A stretch of DNA of 39,197 bases from Clostridium sp. (GTDB lineage: Bacteria; Bacillota; Clostridia; Clostridiales; Clostridiaceae). Made by a program: the position numbers and the translations under genes. The notes under the pieces were generated by a model. The model was not told the DNA's origin. It did not search any database and worked only from the letters and a program-made list of their open reading frames with translations. The first letter of the stretch is position 1. The number at the start of each line of letters is the position of its first letter. Where the stretch lies: NCBI RefSeq assembly GCF_030532265.1, contig NZ_JAUNLM010000018.1, positions 1 through 39,197 of the forward strand, written 5' to 3'. Below are positions 31,176 to 39,197 of this stretch, one piece after another.

Positions 31176-34100
31176 TTGAATTTAGAAATAATGCAAAAAG
31201 GGATGATAAGATTAAGCTCTTTATATACAAGAACACAAGGAGAAAAACTATTAAAAGAATCATATATAAAAGATTTAAAAGGAAAAAATATAGATAATAT
31301 ATATCACATATATGGTAAAGTTTTAAATGATAATAAAAGTAGCATATATAGAACTCATATAAAAATTAATAATAAAACAGATAAAATAATTGATACAAAA
31401 TGTACTTGTGAAACATTTAAAGAAAATAGAAAACAGATAAAAAATTATGTTTGTAAGCATATAGTAGGAACATTTTTTGCCTTTTATAGTGTTGCAAAGA
31501 AAAACATAAAAAAGAAAGAAGAAAAATTAGTAAGTAAAAAAGATGAAACCTTAGAAAAATGTTTAAAAAGTAAAAGGTTTTTATCTTTAGATATAATAAT
31601 AAAATGTATTGTTAATGATGGAATAAAATCATTTCAATGTGAATTTAAGATAGGGGTTTTAGGTACTCATTTAATAACAGACATAAAAGAATTTATAAGA
31701 AAAAGTGAAACTGAAGAGTATATAAAATTTAATGAGGCTTTTACCTATAATAAGAATAAAGATGAGTTTATAAAAGAAGATAAAGAAATAATTGAATTTA
31801 TAAAGAGAAATAAAAATAGAGCAAACGGAAAATGCTTAAAATTATATCAAAATGAGATAAAGGATTTTTTAAAATTAATACATAAAGACAAGAAAATAAT
31901 ATTGAATTATAATTTTATAAATTATGAAGTTAAGGTAAAAAAGATAAATGTACCAGTTTCATTAACAGTAAGACTTAAAGATAATAAATTTATTTTAAGA
32001 CATCATAATAAATTTCCTATTTTACTTAATAATTATGGTGATGTAATGTTATTTGATAGAAACATTTATTTACCAAAAGAAAAACAATTGAATTCTTATA
32101 TACCTTTATATAAAAAATTTATTAAATCTAGTGAATTATATTATGATAAATCATTACATAGTTTAAATAAATTATTAGAAGAACTTAAAAATATAACTAA
32201 TAATGTTGTATTAGATGAAAATATAAAAGAATACAAAAAGAATTTAATTAGGCCTAATTTTTATTTTTATAAAGAAAAAGAAAAAATATATTGTAATGTA
32301 AAACTTAATTATTCAGGATATATAATTGATTTAATAAAAAATCAAGGTGATAATAGTTTCTTAAGAGACTATAAAAAAGAAATATTAATAAGTATGGAGC
32401 TTGAAAAACTTAAATTTATAAAAAAAGATAAAGATTTTATGTTTATAGGAACTGACGATGATATATTTAATCTTTTAAATATAGGATTTAAAAGGTTAAA
32501 TGACATTGGAATAGTTAAAATTTCAAAGGATTTAGAAGACTTTAATTTAATAAATTCATCATCGATTCATTCAAGCTTTGAAGAATTTGATAACTTTTAT
32601 ACTCTTAAATATAATATTTATGATTTTACTATAAAAGAAATTAAAGATGCTATAAGCAATATGAGAAATGGAAATAAGTTTTATAAAAGAAAAAATTCTT
32701 ATTTAGATTTAGAAGACCCTGGGGTTGTGCAGTTTTTAAATCTTATAGAAGATTTAGGTTTTGATAATATAAAGGAGAATGAAATTTACATAGATAAAAA
32801 TAAAAGTATTTATATTAGTGAAAAATTAAAAAATAGAAACTTATCTTTTATAAAAGGTAGTAATATATTTCAGGAAATAGTTAAAAAGTTATTAAATAAA
32901 GAATATAAAAGAAAACTTGTACCAAAGAAATTAAATGGAACCCTTAGAAATTATCAAAAAGATGGCTTTAAGTGGATAAATGAAGTAACTTCATTAGGTT
33001 TTGGCTGTATACTTGCAGATGATATGGGACTTGGAAAAACAATTCAAATAATAGCATTTTTATTATCTCAAAAAAAGACAAAAAGTTTAGTAGTTACTCC
33101 AACTGCATTAATTTATAATTGGCAAGATGAATTTGAAAAATTTGCACCTACAATTAAAGTTGGTTTAGTACATGGAAACAAAAATACAAGAGAAAATATA
33201 ATAAATAATTATAAAAATTATGATGTAATATTAACTACATATGGAACACTTAAAAATGATGAAGAAAAATATAAAAGCATAACCTTTGATTACTTTATAA
33301 TAGATGAAGCTCAAAATATAAAAAATCCTACTGCTAAAATAACTGAAACAGTAAAGAACATAAAATCAAAAAGTAATATAGCATTAACTGGAACTCCAAT
33401 AGAAAATAATTTAATAGAACTTTGGTCAATATTTGATTTTATTATGCCAGGATATTTATTTAGTAAAGAAAGGTTTAGGGAACGTTTTATAAATACTTCT
33501 AATACAGAAGAATTAAAATCTCTTATAACACCATTTGTACTTAGAAGAGTAAAAGAAGATGTTTTGGATGAGCTTCCTGATAAGGTTGAAAAGAAATACT
33601 TAGTTGAACTTAATAGTAAACAAAAGAATATATATAAATCATATGTAAAAGAAATAAAAAATAAAATAAAACAATCTAATGATATAAATTTATTTTCATA
33701 TTTAACTAAATTAAGAGAGTTATGTTTAGACCCATCCCTTGTAATTAAAGATTATTCTTTTAAAAGTTCTAAGATTGAAGTTGTTAAAGAAATAATAGAT
33801 AATGCAAAATCAAATAAAAAGATACTTTTATTTTCACAATTTACATCTGTTCTTAAGAATATAGAATATGATTTTAAAGAAAGAGGAATAAAGTATACAT
33901 ATTTAGATGGAAAAACTTCGGCAAAGGAAAGAGTTGATAGAGTTAAATTGTTTAATGAAGATAAGGATATAAAAGTATTTTTAATTTCATTAAAAGCTGG
34001 GGGAGTAGGTTTAAATTTAACATCAGCTAATTTAGTAATACATTTTGATCCTTGGTGGAATCCAGCCATTGAAGATCAAGCGACAGATAGGGCCCATAGA

Positions 34101-34283
34101 TTTGGACAGAAAAATATTGTAGAAGTAATAAAACTTGTAGCAAAAGATACGATTGAAGAAAAAATTGTGCTTATGCAAGAAGAGAAGAAGGAACTTATTC
34201 AAAGTCTTATGGATGGAAAAGTTATGGATGGACAAAAGCTTAAGAAATTAACAGAAGAGGAAATAATGAAGTTATTTGATTAA
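31176..34283 (+). CDS. SWIM zinc finger SNF2-family ATPase
   Basis: 1035 residues. The N-terminus has a SWIM zinc finger (C-T-C ... V-C-K-H, about residues 70-100), then a long Firmicute-specific SNF2-associated region, then a complete SNF2 motor: D-D-M-G-L-G-K-T (615-622), D-E-A-Q (710-713), L-T-G-T-P-I-E-N, L-L-F-S-Q-F, L-K-A-G-G-V-G-L-N-L and D-R-A-H-R-F-G-Q. Such ATPases translocate on DNA or remodel protein-DNA complexes; the bacterial role is poorly known. The start is TTG at 31176, 8 nt after GGAGGTG; the GTG at 31170 is too close. A TATAAT lies at 31141-31146. Monocistronic. No neighbouring methylase or nuclease, so no sign of a DISARM or other defence island. Confidence 0.92.
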   Translation: MNLEIMQKGMIRLSSLYTRTQGEKLLKESYIKDLKGKNIDNIYHIYGKVLNDNKSSIYRTHIKINNKTDKIIDTKCTCETFKENRKQIKNYVCKHIVGTFFAFYSVAKKNIKKKEEKLVSKKDETLEKCLKSKRFLSLDIIIKCIVNDGIKSFQCEFKIGVLGTHLITDIKEFIRKSETEEYIKFNEAFTYNKNKDEFIKEDKEIIEFIKRNKNRANGKCLKLYQNEIKDFLKLIHKDKKIILNYNFINYEVKVKKINVPVSLTVRLKDNKFILRHHNKFPILLNNYGDVMLFDRNIYLPKEKQLNSYIPLYKKFIKSSELYYDKSLHSLNKLLEELKNITNNVVLDENIKEYKKNLIRPNFYFYKEKEKIYCNVKLNYSGYIIDLIKNQGDNSFLRDYKKEILISMELEKLKFIKKDKDFMFIGTDDDIFNLLNIGFKRLNDIGIVKISKDLEDFNLINSSSIHSSFEEFDNFYTLKYNIYDFTIKEIKDAISNMRNGNKFYKRKNSYLDLEDPGVVQFLNLIEDLGFDNIKENEIYIDKNKSIYISEKLKNRNLSFIKGSNIFQEIVKKLLNKEYKRKLVPKKLNGTLRNYQKDGFKWINEVTSLGFGCILADDMGLGKTIQIIAFLLSQKKTKSLVVTPTALIYNWQDEFEKFAPTIKVGLVHGNKNTRENIINNYKNYDVILTTYGTLKNDEEKYKSITFDYFIIDEAQNIKNPTAKITETVKNIKSKSNIALTGTPIENNLIELWSIFDFIMPGYLFSKERFRERFINTSNTEELKSLITPFVLRRVKEDVLDELPDKVEKKYLVELNSKQKNIYKSYVKEIKNKIKQSNDINLFSYLTKLRELCLDPSLVIKDYSFKSSKIEVVKEIIDNAKSNKKILLFSQFTSVLKNIEYDFKERGIKYTYLDGKTSAKERVDRVKLFNEDKDIKVFLISLKAGGVGLNLTSANLVIHFDPWWNPAIEDQATDRAHRFGQKNIVEVIKLVAKDTIEEKIVLMQEEKKELIQSLMDGKVMDGQKLKKLTEEEIMKLFD

Positions 34284-34654
34284 TAGTATTTTAGAAAATA
34301 ATATAAATTATTAATAATATGAAGTAATTTACAATATGAAATGAAGCATGTTTAAAAAAGAAATATAACATTTATAAAGCAAGTGTTTTTAAGACTTTAA
34401 GGGTAAATTTTAAAAAATTATAATTAAATATGATTTAAAATAAGAAATATTTATATAAAGTATTTCTTATTTTTTTATATACAATTTGAACATAATTTTA
34501 AAAGAGTGTATAAATAAAAATAAAATAAAAATAAAATTAATAATAATTACAAATTAAATTAAAGAAAATCTAACAGTTTTAACATAGCCTTTTGAATATG
34601 ATAATTTTACAATATAAGTGTAAGAGTAATTGATAAATATACAGGAGGTACAAA
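34284..34654. other. Intergenic region, SNF2 / DHA2 transporter
   Basis: 371 bp. A distal terminator lies at 34437-34476. A weak promoter candidate (TTTGAA 34591-34596, 16 nt, TATAAG 34613-34618) lies before the transporter. The first 150 bp show nothing I can name. Confidence 0.5.
34437..34476 (+). terminator. Terminator downstream of the SNF2 gene
   Basis: AAAATAAGAAATA (34437-34449) pairs with 34461-34473, followed by Ts. It is about 150 bp after the stop codon, unusually far. Confidence 0.75.
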
Positions 34655-36382
34655 ATGGAAAACGAAAATGGATATAGTAAAAAAGTCCAGAATATACTTA
34701 TGGTAATGTTTTTATTGGGAATATTCATAGGGGCTATGGACGATGGAATTGTTTCACCAGCAAGAACAATTATAGCAGATGCTTTAAATGTAAGTGCGGA
34801 TGTTTCAATTTGGATGATTACAATATATACTTTAGTTTATGCAGTTGTTATGCCTATTTCAGGAAAATTAGCTGATAGATATGGAAAGAAAAAATTATTT
34901 GTAATATCAATAGCTATATTTGGTATAGGTTCAGCATTAAGTGGAATTTCTGATTACTTAAATAGTTATTCATTTTTAATTGTGGCTAGAGTAATACAAG
35001 CTGTTGGTGGTGGTGGAATAATGCCAATTGCAACAGCATTTATAGGAGAAAGTTTTCCAAAGGAAAAAAGAGGTAGTGCACTTGGAATTACTGGAGCAAC
35101 TTATGGAATAGCAACAACACTTGGACCTACAATTGGTTCAGCTATACTAAATTTATTTGGTAATGATAACTGGGGAATATTATTTTTTATAAATGTTCCT
35201 ATATGTATAATAGTGTTATTAATATCAATAAAGGTAAAAATACAAGAACCTAAATATACAGATAGAAAGCTTGATGTTAAGGGAAGTGTAATTTTATCTT
35301 TAATGATACTTGGAATTATGTATGGAGTTACTAATTTAAATTTCCATGATTTTTATAGTTCAATAACATCAACAAAGGTATATCCTTATTTAATAATATT
35401 TGTTGTATTATTACCTATATTTATATATTTAGAGAAAAAAGCAGAAGATCCAGTATTAAATTTAAATTTCTTTAAAAATAGAAATATAGTTATAACTTTA
35501 ATAATGGCTTTTGTAGTAGGTTGTGGAATGATGAGTGTAGTTTTTATTCCACAATTTGGAGAAAATGTTCTTAGAATACCTCAAGGATCAGGTGGTTATT
35601 TAATTACTATAGTGGCACTTTGTTCTGGTATGGCAGCACCTATTGGTGGAAAATTTATAGATAAGTTTTCAGCTAAAGCCGTACTTTTAGTTGGATTTAC
35701 ATTTTCTATAGTAAGTTCTTTGTTACTAGCATTGAATGTTTGTAAGACCAATAGTGCTCCAATGTTATTTATAGCCCTTATATTAATGGGTATAGGTATG
35801 GGATTAACAATGGGAACACCACTTAATTATTTAATGCAAGTAAATGTTAAGAAAACTGATGCAAGTTCAGCTCAAGCAACAGTATCATTAATAAAAAGTT
35901 TAGGTATTGCTATTTCACCTAATATATTAGTTAATTTTATAGCAGTTGCAGGAGATAAAATGCCATCAAAGTTAATGGAAGTTATGCCACCAATTAAGGG
36001 TATGACAGGTAGTATGTCACAATCAATTGGTAGTGGTGATGTACCAAGACATATATTAAACTCTTTTCAAAATGCAGATGTTACAAGTATAGCAAATGTA
36101 ATGAAAGAATTTTCAAGTTTTATGTTTGATAAGGCAAGACCAGCTATAGAAAAAAGTTTAGTAGGTCACATTCCACCAAATGCTGATGTAAATGTAATTT
36201 TTAACAATATGAAGAATGACTATATACATCAAGTTGAGGCATCTAAAGTAGCTATACAAAATACATTCCAACAAACATTAAATAATGGTTTTTTAGGATT
36301 ATTTGTTACATTAGCTATAATAGCTGCAATAGGTTTTTGTGTAGCACTTTTCTTAAAAAAGAAAAATGAAGTTGTAGAATAA
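34655..36382 (+). CDS. DHA2-family MFS drug exporter (EmrB/QacA-like)
   Basis: 575 residues with about 14 membrane helices, the proton-driven DHA2 layout. Motif A is G-K-L-A-D-R-Y-G-K-K-K in loop 2-3. The motif C region is G-A-T-Y-G-I-A-T-T-L-G-P-T-I-G in helix 5. Helix 1 has M-D-D-G-I-V-S-P in place of the more usual L-D-x-T-I-V. A long extracytoplasmic segment of about 120 residues (roughly 430-545) before the last helix, rich in Met, Ser and Asn, is larger than in standard members. AGGAGG precedes the ATG. No regulator gene adjoins, so induction is not evident. Confidence 0.88.
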   Translation: MENENGYSKKVQNILMVMFLLGIFIGAMDDGIVSPARTIIADALNVSADVSIWMITIYTLVYAVVMPISGKLADRYGKKKLFVISIAIFGIGSALSGISDYLNSYSFLIVARVIQAVGGGGIMPIATAFIGESFPKEKRGSALGITGATYGIATTLGPTIGSAILNLFGNDNWGILFFINVPICIIVLLISIKVKIQEPKYTDRKLDVKGSVILSLMILGIMYGVTNLNFHDFYSSITSTKVYPYLIIFVVLLPIFIYLEKKAEDPVLNLNFFKNRNIVITLIMAFVVGCGMMSVVFIPQFGENVLRIPQGSGGYLITIVALCSGMAAPIGGKFIDKFSAKAVLLVGFTFSIVSSLLLALNVCKTNSAPMLFIALILMGIGMGLTMGTPLNYLMQVNVKKTDASSAQATVSLIKSLGIAISPNILVNFIAVAGDKMPSKLMEVMPPIKGMTGSMSQSIGSGDVPRHILNSFQNADVTSIANVMKEFSSFMFDKARPAIEKSLVGHIPPNADVNVIFNNMKNDYIHQVEASKVAIQNTFQQTLNNGFLGLFVTLAIIAAIGFCVALFLKKKNEVVE

Positions 36383-36451
36383 AATTAAATTTTAGAATTT
36401 ATTTATGTAAATATTAATTAAAATTAATAAATATTTTAAAATCAATAATTT

Positions 36452-36486
36452 AAAAAAGAATTAGGTTAATAACCTAATTCTTTTTT
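36452..36486 (+). terminator. Terminator of the DHA2 transporter gene
   Basis: AAAAAAGAATTAGGTT (36452-36467), loop AAT, and its exact complement (36471-36486) ending in Ts. Confidence 0.92.
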
Positions 36487-36591
36487 ATTTTATATTACAA
36501 TAGGTTTAATTATAAGATTTTTAATATTAAATGAAGAAAATAAGACTTAATTACTTTAAAAGCTAAAATTTAATAAAATATGGCTAAAAAT

Positions 36592-36620
36592 TTGAAAATA
36601 AAAAAATAATATGATATAGT
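36592..36620 (+). promoter_or_regulatory. SigA promoter of yjdM
   Basis: TTGAAA (36592-36597), 17 nt, TATAGT (36615-36620). Leader about 75 nt. Confidence 0.68.
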
Positions 36621-36701
36621 ATATAGGCATATAGTGTATTTATTATATTTTTTAATAAATAATAGGAATTATTATATATAATAAGTAAAGGGGATGAAAT
36701 T

Positions 36702-37043
36702 ATGTTTAAGTTACCAAATTGTCCAAAATGTAATTCAGAATATACATATGAAGATGGAAATATGTTTGTATGTCCAGAGTGTGCTCATGAATGGAATGAA
36801 TCATCAGATAATGGAAGCAATGAAGATATATTAGTTGTTAAAGATGCAAATGGAAACATATTAAATGACGGAGATTCTGTAACTGTAATTAAAGACCTTA
36901 AAGTAAAAGGAGCTTCATCAGCACTTAAAAAAGGTACAAAAGTTAAGAATATACGTTTAGTTGAAGGAGACCATAACATTGATTGCAAAATTGATGGATT
37001 TGGCGCTATGCAATTAAAATCAGAATTCGTTAAAAAATTATAA
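36702..37043 (+). CDS. yjdM: YjdM/PhnA family zinc-ribbon protein
   Basis: 113 residues, the usual length. An N-terminal zinc ribbon C7-x2-C10 ... C24-x2-C27, then the family's C-terminal domain with V-V-K-D-A-N-G-N[18 protein letters not shown]. Formerly called PhnA, although it has no shown role in phosphonate breakdown. AAAGGGG precedes the ATG. Monocistronic. Confidence 0.92.
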   Translation: MFKLPNCPKCNSEYTYEDGNMFVCPECAHEWNESSDNGSNEDILVVKDANGNILNDGDSVTVIKDLKVKGASSALKKGTKVKNIRLVEGDHNIDCKIDGFGAMQLKSEFVKKL

Positions 37044-37060
37044 TTAAAATAATTGATATA

Positions 37061-37088
37061 AAAGGTTAGGAAGATTCCTAGCTTTTTT
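37061..37088 (+). terminator. Terminator of yjdM
   Basis: TTAGGAA/TTCCTA core stem (arms in 37061-37072 and 37076-37086) with one imperfect position, then six Ts. Confidence 0.75.
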
Positions 37089-37144
37089 GTTATATAATTG
37101 TTTTATATGTTTAAATTAAATATAAGAAATATTATATAAAATAA

Positions 37145-37165
37145 GATAGAAGATAGAAGATAGAA
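37145..37165. repeat. Three tandem copies of a 7-bp unit
   Basis: GATAGAA repeated three times exactly in a non-coding stretch between yjdM and uhpT. Probably a simple sequence run. Confidence 0.7.
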
Positions 37166-37237
37166 TTATATACTGTAGATATAATTATATATTATAAAAG
37201 AATATAAAAGAATATCTAAATGAATTTTGTTTTAAAG

Positions 37238-37305
37238 AAAAAAGAAAGTAGTAGGTTAAAATGCGTAAGATTTTGAGAGAACATTTTAATCTACTACTTT
37301 TTTAA
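37238..37305. terminator. Large hairpin terminator of uhpT
   Basis: A 19-bp stem (37245-37263 with 37282-37300, one G-T pair) around an 18-nt loop. On the minus strand it is followed by a T-rich tract. It is 40 bp after the uhpT stop codon. Confidence 0.82.
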
Positions 37306-37339
37306 TTTATAAATAAAGGTTTATTTATGAGCTAATTTA

Positions 37340-38746
37340 TTAATTACATTCTAATTTTTTTCTTCTAAGTTTTCTGATTTTCTTTTCTTCACCATAAGCA
37401 ACTACTAGAAGTAATATTACACCTATGATAAGTGCTGCATAGAATACAACGAAAACATCATTCCAACCGTGAAGAGTTGTACCAAATACTGTTATACCTG
37501 ATGATTTTGGGTCAGCAATTTTTGCAAGTGCAACTTTAGCTGTTGAATCACCAAAAAGATATCCAAATGTTCCACTTAATCCGTTAGTTACAGTTGTTGC
37601 TTTCTTTGGTGTAAAGCCTACTATTGATACACCAATTAGAAGTTGTGGTCCAAATATTAATGCACCTAAGCAGAATAATGATACATTTATCATTGTAACG
37701 CTAGTAGCATATCTATATCCAAGTACAGCAAATGCAGTGATTCCTAATAAGAATGCTGCAAGAACAGCTCTTCTTCCTTTTAAAAGGTCAGATACATATC
37801 CCCAAGTCATACTTCCTAAAAGAGCACCCATTTCAAAATAGAAAATTGTATCAACGGCATCACCAATTCCAAATCCTAAGTGTTCAGTAACATAAAGTGG
37901 TGCCCAGTTATCTATTCCAATACGTACTATGTATACGAAAACATTTGATACGCAAAGTACCCAAATCCAAGGATTCTTTAAAACGTATTTTTTGAAAATT
38001 TCAAATTTAGTCATTGATTCACTTTCGATATTATCTTCATCTACAGGTTCACCAAATATTTCTTCAGCTCTATTCCAACCTAATTCTTCAGGTTCATCTT
38101 TACCAACAAACATTAAGACAACACCAACTATAAGTGCTATTATTGCAGGGAATATAAACATACCTGCAACGTTTCCATGGAAGAAAGTATTTGCACCCCA
38201 TAGAGCAAGTATTCCAGCAACAGCTCCACCTATATTGTGAGACATATTCCAAAATCCTAAATATCTACCTCTTTTAATTGTTGGAGTCCATCTTGAAATA
38301 GTTGAGTAAGCTGCTGGACCTCCTGGAGCTTGTAAAAATCCACTTAATCCCCAAAGTAATAATATAATTCCTGATGGTTGCTTACCAGCAAGTAATAAAA
38401 GTCCTATTACTAATACTATAGTTGCTGCCATAGCTAATAAAAATGAAACTATACGTTTTGCATTTCTACCATCAATTATGTATCCTAATAAAGTTTTACC
38501 TATTGCATATGTAATTGAAAAACCGAATCCTATGTATCCAAGTTCAGATGTAGTATACCCTAGTTGTCCTTTTAAAAGTGGTTGTGCTGCTTTGAAGTTA
38601 TTTCTAATTAAATACATACAAGCATAAACAACAAATACAACAAAGAACGCTTTTAAAAATTGTTTTGCCCATTGTTTTCTTTGAACTTCTATTGGAACAG
38701 AAACAGGTTTTTTGTTAATACTAAAAAATTTGCTTATTGTGTTCAT
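37340..38746 (-). CDS. uhpT: Hexose-phosphate:phosphate antiporter
   Basis: An OPA-family MFS transporter of 468 residues that brings in glucose 6-phosphate and related sugar phosphates in exchange for phosphate. It is clearly close to E. coli UhpT along its length: V-Y-A-C-M-Y-L-I-R-N-N-F, G-F-S-I-T-Y-A-I-G-K-T-L-L-G-Y, R-G-R-Y-L-G-F-W-N-M-S-H-N-I-G-G, V-R-I-G-I-D-N-W and G-P-Q-L-L-I-G-V. About 12 helices. GlpT is the near alternative. AAGGAGAGG precedes the ATG. The 450 bp upstream hold dyads and cre-like sites, in line with activator and CcpA control; no uhpABC-like genes are in the window. Confidence 0.88.
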   Translation of the reverse strand: MNTISKFFSINKKPVSVPIEVQRKQWAKQFLKAFFVVFVVYACMYLIRNNFKAAQPLLKGQLGYTTSELGYIGFGFSITYAIGKTLLGYIIDGRNAKRIVSFLLAMAATIVLVIGLLLLAGKQPSGIILLLWGLSGFLQAPGGPAAYSTISRWTPTIKRGRYLGFWNMSHNIGGAVAGILALWGANTFFHGNVAGMFIFPAIIALIVGVVLMFVGKDEPEELGWNRAEEIFGEPVDEDNIESESMTKFEIFKKYVLKNPWIWVLCVSNVFVYIVRIGIDNWAPLYVTEHLGFGIGDAVDTIFYFEMGALLGSMTWGYVSDLLKGRRAVLAAFLLGITAFAVLGYRYATSVTMINVSLFCLGALIFGPQLLIGVSIVGFTPKKATTVTNGLSGTFGYLFGDSTAKVALAKIADPKSSGITVFGTTLHGWNDVFVVFYAALIIGVILLLVVAYGEEKKIRKLRRKKLECN

Positions 38747-39195
38747 ATAGACCTCTCCTTACTTAATTTAATTTTTTTTAATAAGTGTACAGTAATAAAT
38801 CCTGGAAAATGTTTTCAGAAAACATTTACAGATGTATAATAAAATAAAATATAAACAAAAAAATCTCTAAAATGTTTCATAAATGTAACATTTAGTTTTG
38901 AGGTTTATGAATGAATTTAATATTGATATTATATGATAGTTAATTATGATAAATTAATTGCAATTTAAGGGTTATATTAAAAAAATATATATATAAAAAC
39001 GTTTTCTTTAGGAAATATAATAAAACGTTATTTCTTTGAAATATATTTAGATTATTAGTATTTATAACTATTTCAAATTAATATTCTTAAAATTTATGGA
39101 TTTACGTATTTTCTAGTGAAAATATTTATTGTAAAAAAATAAAGGTTTCTTCGAAGGAGTAAATTAAATTTTGCATAAATTAAGGAGTATTTATT
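38747..39195. promoter_or_regulatory. Regulatory region upstream of uhpT
   Basis: Non-coding, about 450 bp. Dyad 1 has arms AAATGTTTT / AAAACATTT with CAG between (38807-38827) and is also cre-like (GGAAAATGTTTTCA, 38804-38817). Dyad 2 is AAATGTT / AACATTT (38870-38893). A near-cre lies at 38993-39007, and AAAACGTT occurs at 38996-39003 and 39022-39029, each followed by TTTCTTT-like sequence. The uhpT -10 candidate (TACACT, 38789-38784) has no good -35, as expected of an activated promoter, and dyad 1 covers that place. Confidence 0.55.
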
Positions 39196-39197
39196 AT
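39182..39197 (+). other. Probable ribosome site and first bases of a gene leaving the window
   Basis: AAGGAG (39182-39187), 8 nt, then AT as the last two bases. A following G would make an ATG start for a plus-strand gene divergent from uhpT. Product not visible. Confidence 0.4.

Larger units (their letters stand above)
36383..36701. other. Intergenic region, DHA2 transporter / yjdM
   Basis: 319 bp containing only the transporter terminator (36452-36486) and the yjdM promoter (36592-36620). No gene seen. Confidence 0.6.

Noticed and set aside
31176-34283. SNF2 ATPase as part of a phage-defence island
   Set aside because: No methylase, nuclease or other defence gene nearby; the architecture is the housekeeping Firmicute SWIM-SNF2 type.
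37145-37165. Three GATAGAA copies as a CRISPR or iteron
   Set aside because: The unit is 7 bp without spacers, in a small simple-sequence run.

Overview
The window looks like chromosome of an AT-rich, low-GC, endospore-forming Firmicute of the Clostridium sensu stricto group (C. perfringens/C. baratii-like). The base and codon use (AGA, ATA and TTA codons, strong AAGGAGG ribosome sites, occasional TTG starts), class III fructose-bisphosphatase, HPr kinase, a Spo0E-like protein and the short intergenic AT runs all point there. I see no phage, IS element, CRISPR array, tRNA or rRNA. This is mostly core chromosome, densely packed and cut up by very clear intrinsic terminators, several of them shared by convergent genes.

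Layout. 1-5.5 kb: a monofunctional GT51 peptidoglycan glycosyltransferase, a CAP-domain lipoprotein, a DUF488 protein, ferritin (minus) and class III FBPase. 5.6-12.7 kb: a minimal DEAD-box helicase (minus), an APC amino acid permease, a CobD-like PLP enzyme, a NiaX-like ECF S component behind an operator-rich promoter, and the RNA polymerase recycling ATPase HelD. 12.8-17 kb: a DUF1292 protein, an acidic protein, a 6S RNA gene (ssrS) absent from any protein-level view, a tiny Spo0E-like phosphatase (minus), then DUF896-hprK and an M18 aminopeptidase. 17.1-23.5 kb: a PHP phosphoesterase (minus) diverging from a seven-gene folate operon, pabA-pabB-pabC-folE-HD-folP-folBK. This supplies pABA and the pterin branch and joins them to dihydropteroate. 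It has no Nudix enzyme for dihydroneopterin triphosphate, and an HD-domain protein sits in that slot.

23.5-28.8 kb is the least familiar part. It holds a small lipoprotein (minus), a protein resembling an amidase_3 fold without its zinc ligands, a 29-bp inverted repeat, a pyruvate-kinase barrel that lacks the C-terminal domain but keeps the active site, an overlapping 39-residue membrane peptide, an MgtC-family protein, a PanT-like ECF S component and a TPR/coiled-coil membrane protein behind a SigE-like promoter. 28.8-39.2 kb: a FliB-type cysteine-cluster protein, a membrane-anchored lytic transglycosylase, a SWIM-SNF2 ATPase, a 14-TM DHA2 efflux pump, YjdM, and UhpT (minus). UhpT has a long upstream region rich in dyads and cre-like sites, and another gene probably starts at the last two bases.

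The best candidates for something undescribed are the HD protein in the folate operon, the short pyruvate-kinase-like enzyme with its coupled membrane peptide, the zinc-less amidase-like protein, and the regulatory DNA at 9581-9628 and 38800-39030. All functional statements rest on motif recognition by eye; no database search was run.
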